Shown in pieces: positions 34,459 to 45,895 of a stretch of DNA of 64,000 nt. Each line of letters starts with the position of its first letter. The first letter of the stretch is position 1. The position numbers were made by a program, and so were the translations under genes. The stretch covers positions 1,473,956-1,537,955 of the forward strand of contig NW_003101666.1 in NCBI RefSeq assembly GCF_000003855.2, read 5' to 3'. Source of the stretch: Blastomyces gilchristii SLH14081. Lineage: Eukaryota > Ascomycota > Eurotiomycetes > Onygenales > Ajellomycetaceae. The notes under the pieces were generated by a model. That model was not told the DNA's origin and did no database searches. It saw only the letters and a program-made list of their open reading frames with translations.

Positions 34459-35085
34459 CTAGACACACTCCAACGCCTCATGGACAGGTGGCTTCTCAAT
34501 CAAAATCCGCATTCCGGGCCGAACCCCCCCGCCCCGCTCGACAACCCCCAAAACCCCAGCCTTGCGCCCGACAATATTCCCCTCCGCATCCCGCACGACA
34601 AATTTCTCCTTCAGCCCTTTCCGGAACCGGTCGATTTGCGCACACGGGTTCCGCAGCCCCGTCACCGTCACCGTCACCGTCACCGTCACCGTCACCGTCG
34701 CCGCGGCCGCCGCATTCGTTACCATCGACATGGACGTTGACATCGCCGACGAACCGCAACTTCGTCCCCCTCCCTAGCGCCAACAGATCAATACCCTTAG
34801 TCGTAATATTCTCCCCCATATCGCCCGGTAGGAGCGGACCATTAGCACCAGCACCAGCGTCCTACTCCCCGCACCGCCTACCGGCGCCAGGATCTCTGCG
34901 TGGAGCAGGTGCACCTGGCGGAGATTTGGCGGCGGGGGTCTAATGTGTAGGCGCGAGCGGTGCTGGACGGTGGCGCCGGCGTGGGCGTCACCTTGCACGC
35001 CCAGGTTGGGGAGGAGGGTTATGCTTGGGACGCTGGGTTTGGAGAAGGAGTGGGAGGCGGAGGCGTGGACGCTTAGGACGGACAT
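34459..35085 (-). pseudogene. MOSC-domain protein gene (YiiM-like) with two frame breaks
   Basis: Three minus-strand frames join in order into one MOSC protein of about 205 residues. Frame A runs from ATG 35085 with 'SFSKPSVPSITLLPNLGVQG', 'DAHAGATVQHRSRL' and 'PPPPNLRQVHLLHAEIL'. A break near 34,860-34,875 leads to frame B, 'GDMGENITTKGIDLLALGRG'. A second break in or beside a hexanucleotide repeat (34,661-34,702) leads to frame C, 'VTGLRNPCAQIDRFRKGLKE' and 'VVRDAEGNIVGRKAGV', ending at 34459. The conserved Cys of TGLRNPC is intact. MOSC proteins bind molybdenum or sulfur carriers, or take part in detoxification of hydroxylated purines; the specific role is unknown. Motifs are crisp, so the breaks may be sequencing errors in GC-rich repeats or recent lesions. 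Confidence 0.75.
34661..34702 (-). repeat. (GTCACC)n hexanucleotide repeat inside the MOSC gene
   Basis: Six perfect GTCACC units plus a variant. On the coding strand it gives Thr-Val in one frame and Asp-Gly in another. The Thr-Val frame runs straight into the conserved TGLRNPC strand, so repeat length would change a beta-strand or loop without shifting frame. Confidence 0.8.
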
Positions 35086-36697
35086 GGTTTGGTGGTTTGG
35101 TGGTTCGATTTGATTTGATATATAGAGATGGATCGATAGGGAAAGTAACTATGATGAGTTCTTTTTGTGTAGACGACGCCAAGTGAGTGTAGATTCTATA
35201 GATGGACAAACTGGACTGGATACTGACTGCAATGCGTGTAGGCTTGTAAGGGACATGGTTGCCCAAGAAGTCGTATCCAGCGGTACATTTCCGGGGTGAG
35301 TTGGCATATGCTGGATGACAATTATTTTCGATTAGTGGTAGGGTAGGGGTGAGTGACAGCCAGGAGGGAGACTTTTACATCTCTCTCAACTGAAGTTTAG
35401 TTATATTCTGTGTACAATAATTTATTTTATTGCATTGTGGAAAGTATTAAATATCAGTAATAGCATGAATCAAACAAATATTCTCAAATTCTAATGGAGT
35501 CTTCCTGGACCGTCCGAGATTCATAACCGCTGAATGAGAGAGATAATAATGATGCTCTCTACTTGAGAGAGAATATAGCGCAAATAACTTTGCACTGATG
35601 AGTGTGAATATAAAATAAGCAGATACACATCAAGTTGTATACAGTTGCATTTAGTAAATACTTGTTGCTGAATAATAATAGAATATGTACAAGCTTTAGA
35701 TGTTTTCACCTGATATCAATAGTTAAATGTTTTGATGTGGTATGATATATGGTATAGTTAACATTTCATTAATACGGCATAAAAGAGAAAAAATAATATA
35801 AAAAATAATATAAAAAAATATTGATCGGTGTCAAAATATAAAGAGAAATGAAAAGGGAAAGAGGAGTGTGGAGGAAGAAGGAATAGCAAAAGAAGAAAGT
35901 TGAAATGAATTGAAAGAGAAACAAAAAAGTAAAGGGCTAATGCTAGCTTCAAAAGTAGGAAGAAAGAAAGAAAAGGAGAGAAGCTGAGAAAATCAAGGGT
36001 AAAAGAGTAAAAAAAGAGCAAAACAAAAGAAAATCCAAGCAAAGAAAGACGTCAGGAAGAAAGGAACGCCTTCAAACCCATGATTGAGACATTGATGAAA
36101 ACTATAAAACTGGGACCAAAACCCGAACCCCAACCTAGACCCCCAGAAATCGGATGGACAGTGGATAAGACACAAAGGAAATGAAATATGATGTGTAGTA
36201 GTGTAGTGTAGCGAAGTGTGATAGTAGGAGAGGGCATCCAGCGAACCGAGAACAAATGGCGGTTTGAGATAGAGCAAGGAGAAGGTAGGCTAGGGAGATG
36301 GGGAGAAGTTAGATGAATGTTTAGTGTATCCGACGCCGAGAAACTTTATGGCCAGACACGAATGGACTCACTCCAGTCGCCTATTGTTAGAAAATTCATA
36401 AAGGAAAAAAAAAAGGCATGTATATGGCGTCGGGATGGATACGGTGGGATGTGACTATCTTTCATTTTTTTTTATTTTTTATTTTTATTTTTTTGGATGT
36501 GTGAGGGTTCGGGGTCGACATTGGAAGAGGTTTTGGATTCCATAAGGAAAGCAACCATAAACGAGGATTCATTCGTTAGAAAAAAAGGACGCCTTTGTCG
36601 TGGCGTTGTAATAACTTTTCATCGTTCCGATCGTGGGTAGGAAAATTGAGCAAAATAAAGCGTAACATAGGCATCATCACCCCACGACTCCAAAAGG
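35086..36697. other. Intergenic region with an AT-rich patch
   Basis: No gene seen. About 35,390-35,800 is AT-rich and low in CpG, like decayed LTR sequence, with the imperfect inverted repeat 'ctctctacttgagagag' near 35,554-35,570. About 35,780-36,050 is purine-rich on the plus strand, which makes long open but meaningless minus-strand frames. T-rich runs are at 36,460-36,495. Confidence 0.5.
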
Positions 36698-38352
36698 TTA
36701 TCGCCCCTGGTTTGATCGATCTGGGTTTGGTTGCCCCGTCTGCCCCTGAGTGGGATTCACCCATTCCACATTGCCATTCGGTGTTGTAACGGGCACCTTC
36801 GATTCATCAGCGGATGCATCGTTGCCGTTGGTGCCGTTTCCATTATTACTGATTCGCCCATTAGGAAAGAGGTTATTAATTTCCGTTGCGATAGCCTGGG
36901 CCATATAACCGCGCAGCTCTCTTTCTTCCCGTTCGTCCTCTTTTATCAGTCGTCGACGCTCCTCTTTGGAAAGGTTCTCGCGGCGCATCCGGCGGATTTC
37001 AAGAATGACCCAGAGCAGGACCTCCTCTGGGGCGCGGGTGCGGGACATGCCATGTTTTGCTGGGTTGCGAACATACCGTCGTGTGACGTCTGTTGCGCCG
37101 TCGATGGAGAATGCGACGCAGTATGCCATTTTGCGGTTCCACCCTAATGAATCTAAATTAGAATCCCCTCTGCTGGGAAAACTTGACCAATGGGTATACA
37201 TAGATATTCATAAATAAAACGTACCTTCAGCGTAAAGCCGGGGATTATCCCAGGCCTCCTCACAAGCATCAACATGGACCCATCGCTTCTGATGTTCAGA
37301 GTACACTTCCGTCCAGACATAATCCTCAGAATTCCACACCCATCTAACGCGGCCACCTACAGCGCGACACAACATTGAAAAGCAATTTGCCCATTCACCC
37401 ACCCGTCCTCGTCGTGTCTGGAGCAGGGCCCAGACGTCCGAATAGCGGGGAAACCGCTCGTTTGCGCCGCATGTTGCATCCGAACATCGGTACAATTCGA
37501 CTCGGGTTGCGCCACGGGCAGTTTCGTCTGGGGTAGGCGGGGTCATTCCATGGGCGATGGTCGGGCTGTAACAGGCGGAGCAGGGAGGGTTATTGACGAA
37601 TTGGAAGAAAGACCGTTTGAACCATCTAGATATTTATAAGTTAGCCAAGGTACATGAAAGCAGATAAAAGCAGATACTGAAAAAAAAATTAAAAATAAAT
37701 AAAAATAAAACAAGAACCATACATACCTCAGCAGAGATTTGATGACACAATCTTGATAACCCCACTGTGGTTTCACGTTTTCACCCATACTGGCAGCCTC
37801 AGCCTGGAGAATCTGGCACTCCTCNNNNNNNNNNNNNNNNNNNNNNNNNNNNNNNNNNNNNNNNNNNNNNNNNNNNNNNNNNNNNNNNNNNNNNNNNNNN
37901 NNNNNNNNNNNNNNNNNNNNNNNNNNNNNNNNNNNNNNNNNNNNNNNNNNNNNNNNNNNNNNNNNNNNNNNNNNNNNNNNNNNNNNNNNNNNNNNNNNNN
38001 NNNNNNNNNNNNNNNNNNNNNNNNNNNNNNNNNNNNNNNNNNNNNNNNNNNNNNNNNNNNNNNNNNNNNNNNNNNNNNNNNNNNNNNNNNNNNNNNNNNN
38101 NNNNNNNNNNNNNNNNNNNNNNNNNNNNNNNNNNNNNNNNNNNNNNNNNNNNNNNNNNNNNNNNNNNNNNNNNNNNNNNNNNNNNNNNNNNNNNNNNNNN
38201 NNNNNNNNNNNNNNNNNNNNNNNNNNNNNNNNNNNNNNNNNNNNNNNNNNNNNNNNNNNNNNNNNNNNNNNNNNNNNNNNNNNNNNNNNNNNNNNNNNNN
38301 NNNNNNNNNNNNNNNNNNNNNNNNNNNNNCGATGAGGGGGACGATCCGCCAT
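36698..38352 (-). CDS. PNG1: Peptide:N-glycanase PNG1 (interrupted by an assembly gap)
   Basis: Minus-strand exons seen: start ATG 38352 (MADRPPH) into the gap, then from the gap to 37727, 37625-37225 and 37143-36698; introns of 101 and 81 bp are in phase. Png1 removes N-glycans from misfolded glycoproteins exported from the ER, with Rad23 and the proteasome. Visible signatures: '[19 protein letters not shown]' region, zinc ligands C-x2-C (PPCSAC) and C-x4-C (CSDATC), and the transglutaminase core. The catalytic Cys is in [10 protein letters not shown], the His in RWVHVDACE and the Asp in AWDNPRLY. '[20 protein letters not shown]' and a long charged helix ([20 protein letters not shown]) follow; the last 60 residues are Asn/Gly-rich and disordered. 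The segment encoding roughly the N-terminal 100-170 residues is hidden by 505 Ns, so its exon structure is unknown. Confidence 0.93.
37825..38329. other. Assembly gap (505 N)
   Basis: A continuous run of N within PNG1. ORFs drawn across it have no meaning. Confidence 1.
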
Positions 38353-40863
38353 GCCGAGACAGCAGGCTGGCAGTCAGTCGCAGTGACTGTCAGCACCACC
38401 AGTAGAGGGGGGCGGGCGACGAGGTGTCTCCCGAATTACACGATGCCAGGGAATAGATATATGGATGCAAAAGGGTCGGTCAGTTTTAAGATGGGTCGTC
38501 GGTGGATATAGGTGGTTCTCGTGGAAGAGGGAGAGACGAAGGAAGTGGTCAATGCGATTGAAGGTGGATAACGAGGTCGGTCAGACGATGGATGGATGGC
38601 GTGTGAGAGTGAGAATGAGAGGGAGTTGGGTGTTCCAAGATGCAATCGCTGGGGATGGTGGTGGGAGTGGGATGGAATAATAATGGATGGATTGGTTGGA
38701 TTTGGCTGCTAAGGAGACAGACAGCAGCAACCAGGATAGCACAGCCGAGTTGTCGTCTTGGCGGAGGCAGGTCGCTGGACGAGAAAAGCGGCACAACACG
38801 GGACAGAGAAGAGGTATCGAATATATAGGTGTAAACAGGTATGGGGTAGAGAGAAATAAGAAGAGAAGATTGGAAGATGAGGATGGAGATAGAGGAGAGA
38901 TGTGAAGGAGAAGAGAATCGGAGAGAAGAAAGAGAAGAGGAGGGAGACGACGACGACGACGACGACGACGACGACAACGATGAGGAGGAGGAGGAGGAGG
39001 AGGAGGAGAAGGAGAAAGCGAGAGAAGAAGAAGAAAGGGAGGAGGAGGAGGTGAGGATGATGCAGACAGACAGACAAGACAGAAACACTGTATTGCGATT
39101 ACAGTTGTTATTACAGACCCTTAACGCGTATGCCTGGCGTCGACCGGTGGTGGGTGTGGCACGCCTCATACAATCCAATTACAGTACATATAGTATAATA
39201 ATACACCACATGACCTATGCCAGCAGCAACTACGGACCGTAAAGACAAACAACCTAGCTTAAGGTTCAAAAGCATCCCAAATAATAATAGTATGTCAAGC
39301 TCCTGTCCTGTCCGAGATACAGCAACAGCACACCAACTGGTACCTACGCACAACATTCAACACCTGGTAAGGTAAGGAGAGGCGTATTGAGCAGCGTATT
39401 GCCCCGTACGGGCGTCGTAATTGGCGCGGGCAGTGACGAATCTGCCACTCTACGCTAGCTACTTCGGGCCTAGCCCCTCCCTCCTGCTGGTCGGCTTGGC
39501 ACGAATTGGCAGCAAAAAGGCTTGGCAGGCGTCGTCAGCTTTCGCTGTGATTTTTCAATTTTTTCAATTTTTGTTTTTTAATTTTTTTAAAGACTGGTTG
39601 TAGATTAGGTGGATAAGCGAGCGTTGCCTGCTCTGATTGGCCAGGTTGACCCTGACTGCGCGGCTAGCATCCAACTAACTACTCCGTACTCTGTTCGCAG
39701 CGTAGAGATCCTGATACTGCCACTTTCTGCCTACTTACGCTGCGTATGTACGCTGTAAATATATCTATGAAGAGTTTGGAGGATATCTCCCTATTTCGTA
39801 TAAAGGCTCACTTCTCGCGCTGTTTCTACGTTGGGCACATATCCTCATCCCTCTGGTGGTGGTGGACTTCGTAGCGTACCTATACCAATAACCTACCTAC
39901 CTACCCTACCCACGCATACACGTACGTCACGTACCAACCTTGGTCTAGATATATCGCGCCCGCGCATACGACAACTTTCTTGCCACCTACCGCATTTCAT
40001 TTCTCCGGTATCCTATCGTCTGTCTAATATCCGTCTAAGTAAATCCCTAAGTACGTATTCCTGAGCGACGTGCTCTCCCTTCATCTCTCTTCAGGAACCT
40101 CAAAAAATGAAGAGAGCCAAAAAAGAATTAAAGAATTAAAAAAAAATATAAAATATAAAATATTAAAAAAAAAAAAAAAAAAAAAAGAGTCTCGATCCAC
40201 CCCGAAACCTGGGTCACAAAGAAGGCCTTATCCCAGAACTCCTCTCAGAGCAGTTCTTGCTAGGTTCCTTTGAAAGGAAGCAGCACAGGCCAGGCCAGGG
40301 GTAGAAAAAGGACGGCAACATAGTCTTCCTAGGAGAATTGAGGAATTGAATGAAGCCGTCCTCAGCCCGGCTACTACGGCAATAGCCAGCAGCAGTCGAT
40401 TGGCTCGGGTTGGATGAGACAAGTGACATTCATATTCTTACGTTTTGTACTGCCTGTCTGTCCTACCCACGGGACATGTACAGCATATATGTATGTCTGT
40501 CCGTCCACGGATGTGGAATCAGAGACACACAGATTGTATCTACTTAGGTATGCTTCCCTGATGGCTATGTATGTATATGTTTAAATCTGTACATGTGTAC
40601 GGAGCATTTACAGTATATGTGAATATATCATGCATTGTTACTAGTTGGGCAGGTGATTTGTTCTTGATCCTCTGTGATGTATTTCCATCCAAAAAGGTCG
40701 TAACTATATAACTATACGGAGTTACTCCGTACATGTATGGATATTACCTGGCTAGAACACACCAGCCACATATTCTCAGCCACAACTCAATTGAACCAGC
40801 CTCACGCTAACCATCTCTCAAACCAAAAACAAACCAAAACCAACCAACCAATCAACAGCCGCC
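38353..40863. other. Gene-free stretch with microsatellites
   Basis: Upstream of PNG1. Contains a compound microsatellite at about 38,946-39,050 ((GAC)n, then (GAG)n, then other purine-rich repeats), which generates artificial Asp/Glu-rich and Ser-rich frames, and an A-rich tract at about 40,140-40,186. I see no convincing gene. About 40,740-40,863 looks like a 5' UTR (CA-rich, many 'aaccaacc' motifs) leading to the ORF at 40,864. Confidence 0.5.
38946..39050. repeat. Compound trinucleotide microsatellite (GAC)n(GAG)n
   Basis: About nine GAC units followed, after a short interruption, by about nine GAG units and degenerate GAA/GAG sequence. It lies about 600 bp upstream of the PNG1 start. 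Confidence 0.9.
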
Positions 40864-41034
40864 ATGGATATTCTTAAACGAAGATTCCTTCCCTCATTAT
40901 TACTATTGTTCATCGGGTTTCAGTCCGGTCCAGCCCCTCAGCCCCCGTCGATCCCTTCTCACTCTATTCACGCTTTTTTTCTCTTTTTCTCATCTTCTTA
41001 TCTTCTCAACATAACCACGCTAAAACCTGCCTAG
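40864..41034 (+). pseudogene. Probable first exon of a gene truncated by the AT-rich block
   Basis: A 56-codon ORF with an excellent fungal start context (CAGCCGCCATGG), preceded by a CA-rich leader. It begins MDILKRRFLPSLLLLFIGFQ, a signal-peptide- or anchor-like segment, then a Pro/Ser-rich stretch. Within about 60 bp of its stop the sequence becomes transposon-derived and AT-rich. It may be a short gene, a first exon whose downstream exons were lost, or chance. No family recognised. Confidence 0.4.
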
Positions 41035-41342
41035 ACTCATCATTTCACACGGCGGCATACTCTTCACAGATTGACCTACAGCAAACTCTTGCTAAGAAAG
41101 GAAAAAGAAGGGATTATACTGTAATAAATTTTAGCTATTAATAATGAACAATTTTACTTAATTAAACAAAGGTTAACTAACTATATTAATTATTAATAAT
41201 ATTATCAAGTACTTTTTATAAGTTATATATAAACACATATTCAGATTTCACTGTGTGAAAAAAAGAAAAAAAAAATAATCAAAGATAATAGATATTCTAT
41301 CTGAGAATAAGAATATAATTAATTTATTCTTTAATATGTATA
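41035..41342. other. Boundary into the AT-rich block
   Basis: Normal composition ends at about 41,110. The following 230 bp are AT-rich with no recognised element; they flank the outer LTR of gypsy copy E0. Confidence 0.5.
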
Positions 41343-41621
41343 TGTAAGAGATTTACACTGAATAGATCAGGTATAATATATAAGTCTTATAATATAAAAG
41401 TGAAAAACATTAGAAGAAAAAAAGAGAAAGTACAGAAATCAGTAATTAAAGTGAATATTTATAAATATATCATGATATATGTAATAAAGCTTCAGAGTGA
41501 AAGAATAAAAATTCTATGAATTTTTCAACTGAGAATTAATAACTGAGAATCAGAGCTTTCAGTAGAATCTATGAAGTATAATGAAATAGTCTATATAATT
41601 GATTAAGTACAGTCTGTTATA
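41343..41621 (-). repeat. 3' LTR of gypsy copy E0
   Basis: 279 bp, aligned by eye to the LTRs at 49,129 and 59,803 in reverse complement. The 24 bases at its start differ from the E1 LTR almost only by C-to-T or G-to-A. It ends in TCTTACA exactly where flanking similarity to E1 stops, which fixes the LTR end as CA. Confidence 0.8.
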
Positions 41622-42547
41622 TTAACTCTCTCTTTTCAGAAGTAATATAAAGTCACAGATATATAGTTCTTATTAGTTAAGAGCTGCTATTTTAAATAAT
41701 ACAGAGCTTAGAGTTCAGATCAGATAATTATAACTAACTTATTTTATAAAATATTATTAGTTACAACTGTGAGATCTCTTATTAAGAATATCTTTAATTT
41801 TTTATTTAAGTTTATTATTCTCTTCTATGATCTCTGATAGCTGACAGTTAAAACTCAGTTAAGAGAGAAATGAATCAGTGATAGTATAATAAAGTAAGCT
41901 TATATAAAAGATGTTATAAATTTCTGATAATATATTAAGATAGTAGTTATAACTGTCTAGAACTTCTATTACTTTATACTTAGTATAACAGTGATTCAGT
42001 ATATAAGATGAGTATATAATTTATATATTCTTAAGATTTAATTATATCAGATCTTCTATCTTATATTACTTAGTAAAATCTTAATAAATATTAACTCAAT
42101 CTTCTTAATCTTATTTAGTACTTATTATAAAAACTTCTACTAAGTCACAGATATTTTAAAGCTTTATTACTATATTATCAGTGATCTGAATCAGACTGCA
42201 GAGATTCAGTGTGAACTGTATAATCTTTAGAAAATTTAACATCTTCATGTAATAACTGTGTATAAGAAAGAATAAGCTTATATCTATTAAAATAGTATCT
42301 TAATCATTGATAGTGATCTCTGTATATAGAAGAAGATTATATTAATTATTCTATAAATAATTATAGAACTTATAAAGATAATTCTTTACAGTCTGAATTA
42401 TTTATTCTAATACATTTTTAATTTTAGAGTGATAGATAGTTAATAAATAGTATATATTCTTAAGAACTTAACAGATTCTTATTCAGAGAGTACTTATAAA
42501 TTAATAATCTTAATCTAATACTATAGATCTCAGTAATTTATACATCT

Positions 42548-43467
42548 TATTATTATTATTATTATTCTTCAATTATAGATGTATGTAGTTAGAGACTATG
42601 ACATTTATCTGAGAACTTTTAGTTCTCAGAGTTTTTCCTATATCTATAAAGTTAACTATTATACATTTATAAATTTCAGATATATAAAATCAGAAAATTC
42701 CAGCTCAGAATATAAAAACTGTTTATAAATTACAGTATTATTAACATCTTCTGATACTTTGAAATCATTTAATAATATCATGATAAAAGAAAAGAGAACA
42801 CAGTCTTAAAGATGACATATTAAATAGATAGATAGAAAAGAATAAAAAAAGAAAAAGTAAAGAGAGCTTATACAAATTAAAATTATTAAAGATAGTAAAT
42901 AGCTGTTTAACAGACTATATCTAATTAATTTTCACCTCTTCATATTCAGATATTTCTGAATTCAGCTGTTTTCTTATAGCTGCTTGAGTTCTGATAGAAA
43001 GTCTATTAGATACTTAATTCCTGTCTCAGTTAAGAATAAGAACCTTATATTTAATTAAGTTAAATTATACTTCTTCTTCAATTTGACTCTGAGACTATTA
43101 TATAATGCACAATGCATTATAATATACTTAGAATTTTCATTTACATTGCAGAATGAGTATTCTGTTGAATCAAATCTATCATTAAATCTTTGTATATAAG
43201 ATTTGAAATACTCATGTTCTAGTTTCAGCTGAATTATAGATGAGAATATTTTCTTTTTACATTTAATTGAACAAGATTTCCACTTAGATTTTGTCTCAAA
43301 TCTTGAATAATGTATACTCTTCTTTTGTTTCTGCCACCTTTTATTTCACTTGTTTAAACAAGATTCTTTTATCTTTCTCTTTATAAAAGACTAGAACACT
43401 GTTTTTTGAATAGATCTGCTTAATTCTGAACTCTTTTTTGCTGCTGAATCAGTCAATTCATTGCCAT
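42548..43467 (-). mobile_element. 5'-truncated LINE (Tad-like) inserted in E0
   Basis: 920 bp, minus strand, flanked by a 13-bp duplication 'aatttatacatct' (42535-42547 and 43468-43480). The 3' end at 42,548 is an (AAT)n tail on minus. The sequence matches the 3' part of the LINE segment at 46,566-47,972, including the end of the RNase H domain (GNELTDSAA-like) and the C-terminal region. 5' truncation plus target duplication is the classic product of target-primed reverse transcription. Confidence 0.85.
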
Positions 43468-45814
43468 AATTTATACATCTAATAGAATAGACTCTGTAGA
43501 AAGACTTTAGTAACTTATTCAGTATTTATTTTATTATAAGATTTTAATATTATATTTTTAATTAATTAATTTATAATAATCAGAATATTTTTATAACTCT
43601 TACTCTTAGAGAGATTAATAACAAAGTTAATTACTATATTTTATTAAATTCTATTAGAGATATTAAGTGATTTCAGTAGATCTTTTCTACAGTTCTTTTA
43701 CCAGATAATAAAAGAATAATAGTTACAGTCTCAGATAAAATATCTGATAGTGTTTAATATCTCAGATCAGTAGAACTCTTAAGAGATTATTTAATATAGT
43801 TACTTATAATCTGAGTAATTAGTTATATACAAATCATGCATCTCTTATATTATCTGAGTGTGTAAGAATTCAGAGTAAGAGACTCAATGTTCTTTATAGA
43901 ATTGTAGAGTATTATTATCATTAATTAAGTATTCTGAGAGGTCAGTTCTTATATATAGTTCTGAGAGAAATCAGAGTACTTCTTGATATACTACTTTAAT
44001 AAGTATTTCAAGAAGTTTATCAGTTTGAACTATTATATATCATAATTCATTCAGTGTAGATATAGAAGAAGTTAAGATATCAGTATTAGTATTAGCATTA
44101 ATGTCAGTGACAGTTCAGAGAGAAGATATTCTAATTAAAGAAGTGTATATAGTGTCATAAGTTATTTTATCTTAATTAACTAGTATCTTCAAATCTAAGA
44201 GCTGATGTTCTCAGTTTATTTAATAAGTATCTATTATATTAAAAGATATATCTTACTCTTGTTATAAGAGAACATCTATCATCAAGTTCTGACTGCTGAA
44301 ATGATAGTGTATAGTGAAATAAAAACAGCTTAATAGCTCAGATTATTGTATCTGACATTCAGTAAGCTTATAGATAATAGTGAAGTATTTAAGATTCTTA
44401 TAATCTGTGATTATTTTAAATTTAAAGATACTTCAGAGTTCAGAATCTCATTCTTCTAAACAGTGTATAATTATAAGAAGTTTCTTATCATAGATCTTAT
44501 AATTGTATTCAGCAGAACTTAGTTTCTTAAATATGAAGATGCATAATTATAAGACATCTTTATTATTATATTATAATATAACTTCTTCTGTGATATAGTC
44601 AGAGAAGTTAACTTTAATAACTATTTTATAATCAGAAATAAATATTATTAACAGAGAAGTATTAATGAATATCTTCTTTATCTGTGTAAATGCAGCTTCA
44701 GTGTCTACTAATTACTGAAATACTGAGTTCTTCTTGATAAGTTCTGTAAGTGATCTTATAATATCTGAGAAGTTTTATATAAATTATTAATAAAAATTAG
44801 TAAATCTGATGAAGCTTTATATATCTTTCACAGTATATGAAGCTTCTCATTTAAGAATAATGAAGATTTTCTCAGAATTCATTTAAATTTTCTTATTAGC
44901 TTCTATGATAAAACCTAGATATTTTATACTCTTGACTTTGAAATCATACTTATTAATATCTATTAATAGTTTTACTTCTTATAATTATTGTAATATTTTC
45001 TGTAAATATTTCTGATATTTCTTTCTGAATTTATCAGTGAAGATGAGAATGTTATTTAGATATATAGATACAAACTTATTAAGAAAATCTTAAAGTACTT
45101 AGTTAATATACTTCTGAAATATACTGAGAGTGTTAGTTAGTTCAAAGAGTGTAACTACTTATTTAAAGAGATTATAACATGTTCAGAATACTGTAAGTTA
45201 TTTATCTTCTTCAGTGATACAAATCTTCTGAAATGCAGTAATGATATCTAACTTTATAAATTATTAAGCTTATCTGATATATGTTAGAGTTTCATTAATA
45301 AGAGATAAGAAATAATAATCTTTCTTTACTAATCTATTCAGATTTTAATAGTTTATACAGAATTAGAGTTCTTTATCTAATTTCTTTACAAAGAGAATAG
45401 AAGCTGCAGCAGAAGAGTTATTAATATATATAAATTTCTTATTCAATAGATTATTAAGTATCTTTCAAATAAGAAGAAGTTTATCTTGAGATATATTATA
45501 AAGAGAGTCTTATAGTGACTCAGAGTCTTTATCATTCTTCTTTTTTAACTTGATACTGTGATTCACTTCTAAGTCTTATAAGAGAAGTATATTTTTAATA
45601 TTATCTTATCAGAAGATATCTAGATATTCATAATATTATTAAGAGGATTTTGTATAAGAATCTGTTATTATAGTACAGAATAACTTCTCTAAAGCTTTCT
45701 TAATATTGATCAGACTGATAAAATAGATTACTTTATAATTCTACTATCAGTGACTTTATTGACAGTCTCATTAATAACTTCTTTTTCAGAGTATTTTATA
45801 AGTATTGACAGAGA

Positions 45815-45895
45815 GCCAGCGTGGCCCAGTTGGTAAGACTGGTAACCAAGGCCGCACACATTAGGGGTGCGTGGGTTCGAATCCCACCGCTGGCA
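45815..45895 (+). ncRNA. tRNA-like head with intact Pol III A and B boxes
   Basis: Perfect 7-bp acceptor stem (GCCAGCG with CGCTGGC) followed by A and then CC. A box TGGCCCAGTTGG (45822-45833) fits TRGCNNAGYNGG; B box GGTTCGAATCC (45874-45884) fits GGTTCGANTCC. The T arm is perfect (GTGGG-TTCGAAT-CCCAC). D and anticodon regions do not fold normally; instead TTGGT/ACCAA and GCAC/GTGC stems form. At 81 nt with an odd middle, it is unlikely to be a functional tRNA and is better read as a SINE-type promoter head. Confidence 0.75.

Noticed and set aside
35758..36277. Minus-strand ORFs rich in Phe and Leu
   Set aside because: Product of a purine-rich low-complexity plus strand; no coding evidence.
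37543..38511. Long ORFs containing runs of X
   Set aside because: Drawn across the 505-N gap; only the ends that match PNG1 were used.
38549..39242. Ser-rich minus and Asp/Glu-rich plus ORFs
   Set aside because: Translations of the (GAC)n(GAG)n microsatellite; not genes.
45815..45895. A functional host tRNA gene
   Set aside because: Acceptor and T arms are perfect but the D and anticodon arms do not fold, and the segment starts exactly at the edge of a target-site duplication, so it is the head of a retroposon.
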